Assembly: GCF_002848345.1 (NCBI RefSeq)
Contig: NZ_CP025429.1
Span: 1,116,001 to 1,180,000, forward strand
From: Chromobacterium sp. ATCC 53434
GTDB lineage: Bacteria; Pseudomonadota; Gammaproteobacteria; Burkholderiales; Chromobacteriaceae
Length of the DNA stretch: 64,000 bases
Reading direction: 5' to 3'
In this document: one piece after another, positions 9,653 through 17,127 of the stretch
Layout: each line of letters starts with the position of its first letter
Numbering within the stretch: position 1 is the first letter of the stretch
Position numbers and translations under genes: made by a program
Notes under the pieces: model-generated
What the model was told of the DNA's origin: nothing
Database searches by the model: none
What the model saw: the letters and a program-made list of their open reading frames with translations, nothing else

Positions 9653-9707
9653 TACATGTTGGCGTTTCATTTGAAATTTCACACATGAGGCGCTTGATCG
9701 GCGCCGG

Positions 9708-10598
9708 CTACCGCACGTTGTTTTGCAGGACGAAGGTCGGCTCAAGCAGCCAGTGCGGCGAGTCCACCCCGGGCTTGGCGGCCGATGCGGCGTCGGCGAC
9801 CCGCTCGAAGTCTCCGATCAGGCTTTTCTTGACGCCGAACACCGCATCCTCGGCGAGATAAGGGCAATCCGGCGTGAAGACATGGGTGATCACCGGCTCA
9901 TGGCCGGCCGCGTCGATGATGAAGTGGATATGCGCGGCGCGATTGGGGGATCGGCCGAGGCTGGCCAGCAGCTTGCCGACCGGCCCGTCGTTCGGGATCG
10001 GGTAGTGGCGCGGCTTGATCGAGCGGAACCAGAACGCGCCGCCGGCATCGGTGACGAACTTGCCGCGCAGATTCCCGCGCGGCTGTATGCCGGTCTGCTG
10101 GACGTCGTAAAAACCGTCGTCGTTTGCCTGCCATACGTCGACGACCGCATTCGCCACCGGCTGCCCGTCGGTATCGACGACGCGCGCCCGCACGAGCAGC
10201 GGCTCGCCTTTTCCGTCCAGGCAAAGATTCGCCCCGTGTTCGAGCACCGGCGTGCCGGCGACGAAAAACGGTCCGAGTATGGTGTTCTCGGTCGCGCTGC
10301 CGGGGCGACGGTGGTTGATCGCGTCGACCAGCATCGACACGCCCAGCACATCCGACAGCAGGATGAATTCCTGCCGCCACTCGTCGCACATATGGCCGGT
10401 TTCGGTCAGGAAGCGGATGGCGGCCAGCCATTCTTCGTGCGTCGGTTCTATCTGCTTGACCGCCGCGTGCAGGTGCTCGACCACGGCGGTGACGATTTCG
10501 CGCAGGCGCGGCGAGACATCGGGGGCGATGCGCGCGTTGACCGCCAGGGCGGAACGGCGTTCGCTGAACAGCGGATAAGAGGGGGCGCGGTTTCCCAT
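9708..10598 (-). CDS. hydroxyquinol 1,2-dioxygenase (intradiol ring cleavage)
   Basis: 296 residues. The N-terminal helical dimerisation domain is followed by the intradiol beta-sandwich. The iron(III) ligands are visible: Tyr164 in DDGFYDVQQ, Tyr199 in PRHYPIPNDGP, and His223 and His225 in AAHIHFII. Such enzymes split catechol-type rings between the hydroxyls; the hydroxyquinol branch gives maleylacetate. The choice of hydroxyquinol over catechol rests on the directly adjacent maleylacetate reductase and the gamma-resorcylate decarboxylase in the same run. The start at 10598 has a GGAGGT ribosome site. It is the last enzyme gene of the leftward operon, starting 25 bases after the reductase stop. 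Confidence 0.87.
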   Translation of the reverse strand: MGNRAPSYPLFSERRSALAVNARIAPDVSPRLREIVTAVVEHLHAAVKQIEPTHEEWLAAIRFLTETGHMCDEWRQEFILLSDVLGVSMLVDAINHRRPGSATENTILGPFFVAGTPVLEHGANLCLDGKGEPLLVRARVVDTDGQPVANAVVDVWQANDDGFYDVQQTGIQPRGNLRGKFVTDAGGAFWFRSIKPRHYPIPNDGPVGKLLASLGRSPNRAAHIHFIIDAAGHEPVITHVFTPDCPYLAEDAVFGVKKSLIGDFERVADAASAAKPGVDSPHWLLEPTFVLQNNVR

Positions 10599-10623
10599 CG
10601 TTTGTACCTCCGTTGACGGTTTT

Positions 10624-11715
10624 TCAGTCCGCCGACGACGGCGGTTTGCCGCCAAAGGCGCGTCGCAGCAGTGCACGCAGCGGAGCGCGCTTCGGCGCGC
10701 GCGGATTCCAGCAGGGTTGTGCCAGCGCCAGATCGACGGCATGGTCGATGCCGTCCGCCGGCATGCCTATGCCTTCCAGCGAGTAGCGGTAGTGCCCATC
10801 GCTGGTCGCGAGGCCCAGGCGATGGAACGCGAGCGCCGGATCGTCGGCCCGCAGCGCCTTGCGCAGCCGGCTCCAGACCGGAGCGATGGCGGGCGCGTTG
10901 TACGCCAGCACGTGCGGCAGCAGGATGGCGTGTGTTTCGGCATGCGGCAGATCGAACGTTCCGCCTATGACGTGGCAAAGCCTGTGGTGCAGCGCCATGG
11001 CCACCGAGCCCAGGCACAGGCCGCAGAGCCAGGCGCCGTACAGCGCGTCGGCGCGGCTCTTCAGCGCGCGCTTGTCGTTCCCTAGCCGCGGCAGCGCGCG
11101 GTACAGCGCGCGTATGCCTTCCTCGGCGATCAGGCTGACGATGGGATTGCCATCCCGGGCGTACAAGGCCTCGACCGCGTGGGCGAGCGCGTTCATGCCG
11201 CTGGCGCCCGACATGCCGGCGGGCAGGTCCAGCGTCAGCTCGACATCGTAGATGACCGTTTCCGGTTGAACGGCGGCGTCGCGCAGCGTGGTCTTCAAAC
11301 CGTTCCGGGTCTCGCCGAGGATATTGCTCATTTCCGAGCCGGCGTAAGTGGTCGGCAGAACGATCTGTGGCAGATCGGTGCGCAGCGCAATTGCCTTGGA
11401 CAGGCCGGTGGCGCTGCCGCCGCCGATCGCGACGATGCCGTCGGCACGGCACTCCCGCGCCAGCGCCAGCGCCTCGTCGGTGACCGAGGTCGGGGTATGC
11501 ATTGCGGCGCGCGGGTAAGCGCCGGCGAACAAGTGGCCGAGCCGTGCGGCCAGACGGTCCGCCTCCGCTTGATGCGCCGGGCCATGCACCAGCAAGACCC
11601 GCGACATGCCGAGACGGGCCGCCTCGTCGGCAACGCCGGTCCGGGTGCCGGCGCCGAATATCACCCTGGTCGGCACGGCGGTGTAGATGAAGGGGTGGGC
11701 TGTCGAGTGCTGCAT
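10624..11715 (-). CDS. maleylacetate reductase
   Basis: 363 residues of the iron-containing-alcohol-dehydrogenase fold. The nucleotide-binding stretch IVAIGGGSATGLSKAIAL and the PTTYAGSEMSNILGET motif are typical of maleylacetate reductases; HHRLCHVIGGTFDLPHAET lies in the helical domain. It reduces maleylacetate with NAD(P)H to 3-oxoadipate, in the cytoplasm. The open frame extends far upstream, but ATG 11715 is chosen because it begins the family-typical start (HPFIYTAVPTRVIFGAG) 20 bases after the MFS stop. It works directly after the hydroxyquinol dioxygenase and feeds the 3-oxoadipate CoA-transferase encoded at 14442-15781. Confidence 0.9.
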   Translation of the reverse strand: MQHSTAHPFIYTAVPTRVIFGAGTRTGVADEAARLGMSRVLLVHGPAHQAEADRLAARLGHLFAGAYPRAAMHTPTSVTDEALALARECRADGIVAIGGGSATGLSKAIALRTDLPQIVLPTTYAGSEMSNILGETRNGLKTTLRDAAVQPETVIYDVELTLDLPAGMSGASGMNALAHAVEALYARDGNPIVSLIAEEGIRALYRALPRLGNDKRALKSRADALYGAWLCGLCLGSVAMALHHRLCHVIGGTFDLPHAETHAILLPHVLAYNAPAIAPVWSRLRKALRADDPALAFHRLGLATSDGHYRYSLEGIGMPADGIDHAVDLALAQPCWNPRAPKRAPLRALLRRAFGGKPPSSAD

Positions 11716-11735
11716 CTGGCGGTCTCCCGTTGCGA

Positions 11736-13100
11736 TCAAGGTTCCGCGCGACCCATCCCGGGCCTGGCGGCGCGATGTGCCGGTTGCTTCGCGGCCAGCG
11801 CCGCCAGGGCCGCGCCGATGCAGGCTATGCCTATCGACAGCAGCATGGTTCGCGGCCCGCGGTGATGTTGCTGCAGCAGGCCGCCGATATAGGGGCCGAG
11901 AATGGCCCCCAGCCGGCCGACCGCCAGCTCCATGCCGACACCGGTAGCGCGCACGCTGGTCGGGTAGGCGGCGGCGGTGAAGTTGTTGAGAACGAATTGG
12001 GCGCCGATGATGCCGAAGCCGGCGACGGCGCTGATCACGATATTGGCGATATGTCCGCTGGAGAAGAGCAGCGCGAACACCGAGGCGGAGCCGGCCAGCC
12101 ACCATAGCGCCAGCCAGCCGCGGGCGAAGCCGTATTGGTCGATAAGATGGCCGCAGGCCAGGCCGCCGGCGAAGGACGCGATCTGCAGCAGTGCGCCGTA
12201 GCCGAAGCTGGCGCCGAACGTTTCGCCGCGCGCGAGCATCAGGCTCGGAATCCAGGCGGACAGGCCGAAGATGGAAAACAGGCTGAGGAAACTCGCGGTC
12301 CAGATGGCAAGCGTCAGCCGGCGGTATCCCGGCGCCAGCAGCGCCAGCATTGATGGTTTTGATTCATGTGTTGCTCGCTGGATGGACGCATGCGAGTACC
12401 ATTTGGCCCGCTCTGGCCTGAGTCGGGACAGGAGGTCCCGAACGGCGGCGTCGTCGCCGCGCATCAGCAGGAACTGCGGCGATTCCGGCAGATGGCGATG
12501 CAGGACCGGCAGCAGGAGGGCCGACAGGCCGCCGACCCAGTACAGTCCCTGCCAGCCGATGACGGGGGTCAGGAACACGCCGACGACGCCGGCCATCGTC
12601 CCGCCCAGCGCCCATCCGAACGCCACGCCCCACAGTGAGAACGCGTTGGCAGTTCGACGAGGGGCGAGTTCGTTTATATAGGTGGTCGATAGCGGCAGCA
12701 GCACGCCCAGGCCCAGGCCGGTGGCTACCCGCAGCGCGCAGAACACGGTGAAGGAGTCGGCGAGCAGGGCGGTCAGCAATGAGAACACGGTAATGATCCA
12801 CAAGCCGCCGAGCAGCGTGACGCGCCGGCCGAATCGATCGGCCACGCCGCCATGCAGCGCCGCGCCGAATAGAAAGCCGATCAGCCCGCTGGATACCAGC
12901 ATGCCGGCCTGCTGCGGCGACAGCAGCCACGGTTCGCGGACATAGTGGATGACGTAGGCCGGGTTGAAGGTGTCGTAGCCGTCGAACAGCGTCAGCGCGG
13001 CCATGGCGGCGCCGAGTTTCCGGTGCAGCTTTCCGACGGGGGCCTCGGCCAGTTCCGCCTTCAGCTCGACGCTGGGATTTTCCATCGCGTCCGGTTCCAT
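11736..13100 (-). CDS. MFS transporter, aromatic acid:H+ symporter type
   Basis: 454 residues with about twelve membrane segments. The family signature DGYDTFNPAYV lies in the first segment and ADRFGRR in the loop between segments 2 and 3; the matching half-repeat PRRTAN is also seen. Aromatic-acid symporters of this kind import benzoate, 4-hydroxybenzoate or similar acids. Placed 30 bases after the gamma-resorcylate decarboxylase and 20 bases before the maleylacetate reductase, it most likely imports gamma-resorcylate. ATG 13100 has GGAG eight bases upstream; ATG 13085 is an alternative. Confidence 0.87.
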   Translation of the reverse strand: MEPDAMENPSVELKAELAEAPVGKLHRKLGAAMAALTLFDGYDTFNPAYVIHYVREPWLLSPQQAGMLVSSGLIGFLFGAALHGGVADRFGRRVTLLGGLWIITVFSLLTALLADSFTVFCALRVATGLGLGVLLPLSTTYINELAPRRTANAFSLWGVAFGWALGGTMAGVVGVFLTPVIGWQGLYWVGGLSALLLPVLHRHLPESPQFLLMRGDDAAVRDLLSRLRPERAKWYSHASIQRATHESKPSMLALLAPGYRRLTLAIWTASFLSLFSIFGLSAWIPSLMLARGETFGASFGYGALLQIASFAGGLACGHLIDQYGFARGWLALWWLAGSASVFALLFSSGHIANIVISAVAGFGIIGAQFVLNNFTAAAYPTSVRATGVGMELAVGRLGAILGPYIGGLLQQHHRGPRTMLLSIGIACIGAALAALAAKQPAHRAARPGMGRAEP

Positions 13101-13130
13101 CGCCTGTGCTCCGCCCGGCCCGTACGCCGT

Positions 13131-14147
13131 TCAGGCGAGCGTCCGGCGTTCCGGCGGCGCGTCCGCCCGGTCGGCGAGCCTGAACAGCCGCGCCGCGTTG
13201 CTCCGGCCTATCTTGGCGCGGTCGTTTTCGCCTATGGCCGCGGCGTCGAACCACAGGGCCGCGTGATCGATGTTCTCGAACGGCCAGTCGGTCGAGAACA
13301 GAATGCGGTCCGCTCCGACCTCGAGGATCGCGTGGATCAGCGTCTGCGTGTGGAAGTTGCCCGAGGTGGTCAGATGGAAGTTGCTGCGAAAGTACTCCGC
13401 CAGCTTCTTCTTGGCCGGGCAGCCGGGGGGCGTCCTGGTCCAGTCGTTGTGATGATCGATGCGCCACATGCTGTACGGCAAGCCTTCGCCCATATGGCCG
13501 AGGATGATCTGCAGCGCCGGTAGTTCGTCGAACAGGCCGGAGGCCATCAGGCGCAGCGCGTGCACCGCCGTTTCCTGTCCGAAGGCCCAGGCCGGGCCGA
13601 GCAGCCACGGATGGCCGTCGTAAATGCGCGCGTCGGCCGGCAGCGGATTGCGCGGATGCAGGTAGAAAGGCACGTCGAGTGATGCGACGGCAGCCCAGAA
13701 GGGGCGGTAGCGGGGCAGATCGTAATAGAGCGGTGTCTGGCCATCCCCGTCTTGCGAGAAGCCGTTGACCAGGGCGCCGACGAAGCCTAGCTCGCTGACG
13801 CAGCGCGCCAGTTCGCGGGCGGCCAGCTCCGGCGATTGCATCGGCAGCGCGGCGAAACCGCGAAATCGGTCGGGGCGTCTGGCGATCTGATCGGCCAGGA
13901 AGTCGTTGGCGCGCCGCGCAAGCTCGCCGGCGACGCGCGCATCGGGCACAGCCTGGATCGCCGGGGCGTTCAGTGACAGGATGGACAGCGCGATGCCGTG
14001 GCGGTCCATCTCCGCGAGCCGGCGTTCCTGCATGTCGAGCAGGCGGCGTTTCAGTTCCGGCCAGCAAGGCGGAGGAACGAAGCCCGCCGAATCGGAAACG
14101 GTGTCTTCAATCGCGAAATGCTCTTCAAGCGCTATCTTTCCGTCCAT
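13131..14147 (-). CDS. gamma-resorcylate (2,6-dihydroxybenzoate) decarboxylase
   Basis: 338 residues of the amidohydrolase superfamily (ACMSD type). Metal and catalytic residues fall at the numbers known for the Rhizobium 2,6-dihydroxybenzoate decarboxylase: Glu8 and His10 (IALEEHF), His164 (FYLHPRNPLP), His218 (IILGHMGEGLPY) and Asp287 (FSTDWPFENIDHA). Long family-specific blocks such as GALVNGFSQDGDGQTPLYYD and DGHPWLLGPAWAFGQETAVH agree with what I recall of that enzyme. It removes CO2 from gamma-resorcylate to give resorcinol without an external cofactor. It is the first gene of the leftward operon, divergent from the CoA-transferase genes across a 294-base regulatory region. Confidence 0.92.
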   Translation of the reverse strand: MDGKIALEEHFAIEDTVSDSAGFVPPPCWPELKRRLLDMQERRLAEMDRHGIALSILSLNAPAIQAVPDARVAGELARRANDFLADQIARRPDRFRGFAALPMQSPELAARELARCVSELGFVGALVNGFSQDGDGQTPLYYDLPRYRPFWAAVASLDVPFYLHPRNPLPADARIYDGHPWLLGPAWAFGQETAVHALRLMASGLFDELPALQIILGHMGEGLPYSMWRIDHHNDWTRTPPGCPAKKKLAEYFRSNFHLTTSGNFHTQTLIHAILEVGADRILFSTDWPFENIDHAALWFDAAAIGENDRAKIGRSNAARLFRLADRADAPPERRTLA

Positions 14148-14297
14148 GTCGAACTCCTTATCTTCCGCGAAGGGGAGCGCGCTCGCGGCCGTCCCATGAG
14201 AGGGCGATGGGATTCACGGTATTCGTTTCTCCCGTGGCGGGACGGCGGGCTGAAGCACTCGCGTCCTGGCTGGGCGGGAGGAGCGGCGACGCGGCAA

Positions 14298-14317
14298 TTA
14301 TTTGAAAAATCAAATAA
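14298..14317. promoter_or_regulatory. putative MarR operator 1
   Basis: TTATTTG-AAAAAT-CAAATAA is a perfect 7+7 inverted repeat with a six-base spacer, the best copy of the three found in the window. It lies 34 bases (about three helical turns) from the second copy, so two dimers could bind on one DNA face. Confidence 0.65.
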
Positions 14318-14330
14318 CTGAGCCTAGTAT

Positions 14331-14350
14331 ATATTTGCAAAATCAAGTAA
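14331..14350. promoter_or_regulatory. putative MarR operator 2
   Basis: TATTTG-CAAAAT-CAAGTAA has the same half-sites and spacing as operator 1, with one mismatch in the right half. It lies about 90 bases before the CoA-transferase start and overlaps a TATATAT stretch that may be a -10 region. Confidence 0.6.
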
Positions 14351-14441
14351 TCAAGAGCGAAGGCGACTCCGCTCCGCGCCGCTGCCCGACGCGCGTCGAT
14401 GCATGAGCGCGGAGGATGCCGCCCTATCCGGGAGCCAGGCC

Positions 14442-15128
14442 ATGATGGACAAGACTGTTCGCACGCCGGAGGACGCCGTGGCCGGCATTTTCGACGGCGC
14501 CACCGTGATGATCGGCGGCTTCGGCGCCGCCGGGCAGCCGGTCGAGCTGATCGACGCGCTGATTTTTGGCGGCGTCGCCGACCTCACCGTCGTCAGCAAC
14601 AATGCCGGCAATGGCGAGTCGGGCCTGGCCGCGCTGCTGGGGGAGGGCCGGGTCAGGAAAATCATCTGCTCCTTCCCGCGGCAGGCCGACTCGTGGGTAT
14701 TCGACGCCTTGTACCGTGCCGGCAAGATCGAGCTGGAATTGGTGCCGCAGGGCAATCTGGTTGCGCGCATCCAGGCCGCCGGCGCCGGCCTGGGCGCCGT
14801 CTTCACGCCCACCGGCCATGGCACCTTGCTGGCCGCGGGCAAGGAGACGCGCCAGATAGACGGCCGGCACTATGTGCTGGAATACCCGATCCGGGCCGAC
14901 TTCGCACTGATCAAGGCGCTGCGGGGCGATCGCTGGGGCAATCTGGTCTACCGCAAGAGCGCCCGCAACTTCGGCCCCGTCATGGCCGCGGCCGCAGCCG
15001 TCACCATCGCCCAGGTCGGCGAAGTCGTGCCGCTGGGCGCCATCGATCCGGAAGCCGTCGTCACGCCGGGCATCTTCGTGCAGCGCGTGGTCGCCATCGC
15101 GGGCGCCGCAGCGAGGAGGCCGGGATGA
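14442..15128 (+). CDS. pcaI: 3-oxoadipate CoA-transferase, alpha subunit
   Basis: About 228 residues. The CoA-transferase family I alpha-subunit motif is clear: GATVMIGGFGAAGQPVELID near the N-terminus, then VVSNNAGNGESGL and VPQGNLVARI. The subunit pairs with PcaJ to move CoA from succinyl-CoA to 3-oxoadipate. ATG 14442 (MMDKTV) has GGGAGCC upstream and gives the normal family N-terminus; ATG 14403 would add 13 residues. The stop overlaps the pcaJ start as ATGA, so the two are translationally coupled. It is the first gene of the rightward unit, facing the putative MarR operators. Confidence 0.9.
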   Translation: MMDKTVRTPEDAVAGIFDGATVMIGGFGAAGQPVELIDALIFGGVADLTVVSNNAGNGESGLAALLGEGRVRKIICSFPRQADSWVFDALYRAGKIELELVPQGNLVARIQAAGAGLGAVFTPTGHGTLLAAGKETRQIDGRHYVLEYPIRADFALIKALRGDRWGNLVYRKSARNFGPVMAAAAAVTIAQVGEVVPLGAIDPEAVVTPGIFVQRVVAIAGAAARRPG

Positions 15129-15781
15129 ACCGGCTTGCCCGCGACAGGATGGCCAGGCGCGTCGCCCGGGACATTCCGGAAGGCGCCTATGTCAATCTCG
15201 GCATCGGCCTGCCGACCCGGGTGGCCGACTATCTGCCGGCCGAGCGCGAGGTTGTTCTGCACAGCGAAAACGGCTTGCTCGGCATGGGGCCGGCCCCGGC
15301 GCCGGGAGACGAGGACCCGGACTTGATCAATGCCGGCAAGGAGCCGGCGACGCTGTTGGCGGGGGGCTGCTTTTTCCACCACGGCGACTCGTTCGCGATG
15401 ATGCGCGGCGGCCATCTGGACATCTGCGTGCTCGGCGCTTTTCAGGTGTCGGCGGGCGGCGACCTGGCCAACTGGCATACCGGCGCGCCGGACGCGATTC
15501 CGGCGGTGGGCGGCGCGATGGACCTGGCGGTTGGCGCCAAGCGGGTGCTGGTGATGATGGAGCATCTGAACAAAAACGGGGACTGCAAGATCGTCGAACG
15601 CTGCACCTATCCGCTGACCGGCCTGGCTTGCGTCGACCGCATCTATACCGATCTGGCGGTGATGGACGTGACGCCGTGTGGCCTGGTGGTTGTTGAGATG
15701 GTAGAAGGGCTGGCCTTCGAGGAATTGCAAGGCCTGACCCCGGTGCCGCTCAAGCTGGCCGGCGATGCGGCGGTCGATTGA
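15125..15781 (+). CDS. pcaJ: 3-oxoadipate CoA-transferase, beta subunit
   Basis: 218 residues. The catalytic glutamate is Glu48 in HSENGLLGMG, the hallmark of the beta subunit; YVNLGIGLPTRVADYLP precedes it and GGHLDICVLGAFQVS follows. With PcaI it forms the cytoplasmic transferase that makes 3-oxoadipyl-CoA. The start at 15125 overlaps the pcaI stop by four bases. The thiolase gene starts nine bases after the stop, so all three form one operon completing the pathway to succinyl-CoA and acetyl-CoA. Confidence 0.92.
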   Translation: MNRLARDRMARRVARDIPEGAYVNLGIGLPTRVADYLPAEREVVLHSENGLLGMGPAPAPGDEDPDLINAGKEPATLLAGGCFFHHGDSFAMMRGGHLDICVLGAFQVSAGGDLANWHTGAPDAIPAVGGAMDLAVGAKRVLVMMEHLNKNGDCKIVERCTYPLTGLACVDRIYTDLAVMDVTPCGLVVVEMVEGLAFEELQGLTPVPLKLAGDAAVD

Positions 15782-15790
15782 GGAAGCGAT

Positions 15791-16993
15791 ATGGAAGACG
15801 TCTATCTCTGCGATGCCGTCCGCACGCCGTTCGGTCGCTACGGTGGCGCCCTGGCCGGCATCCGCGCCGACGATCTCGGGGCATTGCCGATCCAGGCGTT
15901 GATGGCGCGCAACCCCGATGTCGATTGGGCGGCGCTGGACGACGTGATCTACGGCTGCGCCAATCAGGCCGGCGAAGACAACCGCAATGTGGCGCGAATG
16001 GCCAGCTTGCTGGCCGGCCTGCCGGCGACGGTGCCGGGTTGCACCATTAATCGCCTGTGCGGCTCAGGACTCGACGCGATAGGCTCGGCCGCCCGAGCCA
16101 TCAAGAGCGGCGAGGTCAGTCTGTTGATCGCAGGCGGCGTAGAAAGCATGAGCCGCGCGCCGTTCGTGATGGGCAAGGCGGACGGCGCGTTCAGCCGCAA
16201 TATGACGATGGAGGACAGCACGATAGGATGGCGCTTCGTCAACCCGTTGATCCGGGCGCGATACGGCGTCGACTCGATGTCGGAAACCGCGGAGAACGTG
16301 GCGGCTGAATTCCGTATCAGCCGGGAGGACCAGGACGTGTTCGCATTGCGTAGCCAACAGCGCGCCATCGCCGCGCAGCAGGACGGTCGTTTGGCGGCGG
16401 AAATCGTGCCGGTGGCCATTTCGCAGCGGGGGGGAGAGGTTGTCCTGCTCGCTCGGGACGAGCATCCGCGTCCCTCCTCGCTGGAGGCGCTGGCCAGGCT
16501 CCGGGGTGTGGTGCGCCCGGATGGCACGGTGACCGCCGGCAATGCTTCCGGCATCAACGATGGCGCCTGCGCCGTATTGCTGGCCGACGAGGCCAGCGTG
16601 GTGCGCCACCGGTTGACCCCGCGCGCCCGCGTGTTGGCGATGGCGACTGCCGGCGTGGAGCCGCGCATCATGGGCATGGGGCCGGTGCCAGCGGTGCGCA
16701 AGGTGCTGGCCAGGGCCGGGCTGTCGTTAGCGCGGATGGATCTGATCGAATTGAACGAGGCCTTCGCCGCGCAGGCGCTGGCCGTCATGCGCGAACTGGG
16801 TTTGCCGGACGACGATCCGCGCGTCAATCCGAATGGCGGAGCGATCGCGCTTGGCCATCCGCTGGGCGCTTCCGGGGCGCGGCTGGCGGCCACGGCAAGC
16901 TATCAGCTGGCGCGCGGCGGCGGGCGTTACGCGCTGTGCGCGATGTGCGTGGGCGTTGGGCAGGGCATCGCGCTGCTGATTGAGCGCGTCTGA
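15791..16993 (+). CDS. pcaF: 3-oxoadipyl-CoA thiolase
   Basis: 400 residues with Cys90 (NRLCGSG), His356 (NGGAIALGHPLG) and Cys386 (CAMCVGVGQG). It splits 3-oxoadipyl-CoA to succinyl-CoA and acetyl-CoA. It follows pcaJ by nine bases, the classic pcaIJF order, so the assignment is firmer than for the other thiolase at 2141-3343. The two proteins share length, all catalytic motifs and long blocks such as GCANQAGEDNRNVARM, so they are paralogs that may be partly redundant. Confidence 0.92.
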   Translation: MEDVYLCDAVRTPFGRYGGALAGIRADDLGALPIQALMARNPDVDWAALDDVIYGCANQAGEDNRNVARMASLLAGLPATVPGCTINRLCGSGLDAIGSAARAIKSGEVSLLIAGGVESMSRAPFVMGKADGAFSRNMTMEDSTIGWRFVNPLIRARYGVDSMSETAENVAAEFRISREDQDVFALRSQQRAIAAQQDGRLAAEIVPVAISQRGGEVVLLARDEHPRPSSLEALARLRGVVRPDGTVTAGNASGINDGACAVLLADEASVVRHRLTPRARVLAMATAGVEPRIMGMGPVPAVRKVLARAGLSLARMDLIELNEAFAAQALAVMRELGLPDDDPRVNPNGGAIALGHPLGASGARLAATASYQLARGGGRYALCAMCVGVGQGIALLIERV

Positions 16994-17003
16994 CGACGAT
17001 TCG

Positions 17004-17127
17004 TCATCGACCCGGCATCACCGGATAGTTGGGCTTGCCGGCGCCGACGACTATGACGTTCTTGAGGCTGAAGAAAATGGCCGCTTTCCTCTTGCAAGCG
17101 GCCACGGAGTCTTTCAAAACCACTAAT
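17004..17127 (-). pseudogene. possible 3' remnant of an unidentified gene
   Basis: On the minus strand a frame of about 40 codons ends at 17004 and reads ...AIFFSLKNVIVVGAGKPN followed by YPVMPGR and a stop. Codon choice is GC-rich in third positions like the backbone genes, but there is no start or ribosome site. It lies exactly where the backbone meets the lower-GC efflux island, so it may be the tail of a gene cut by that insertion. Chance coding is not excluded. Confidence 0.25.
17074..17104 (-). terminator. intrinsic terminator of the RND efflux operon
   Basis: TGGCCGCTT and AAGCGGCCA form a nine-pair stem with a nine-base loop, followed by TTTTC on the minus strand. It lies 24 bases past the outer-membrane-factor stop. 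Confidence 0.65.

Larger units (their letters stand above)
14148..14441. promoter_or_regulatory. divergent control region of the two gamma-resorcylate units
   Basis: This gap separates the decarboxylase start (14147, leftward) and the CoA-transferase start (14442, rightward). Its AT-rich core at 14295-14352 stands out from GC-rich surroundings. It contains two copies of the palindrome listed separately, with TAGTATATAT between them, suitable for overlapping promoters in both directions. The flanks show no gene; a longer start for the CoA-transferase at 14403 is possible. Confidence 0.55.
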
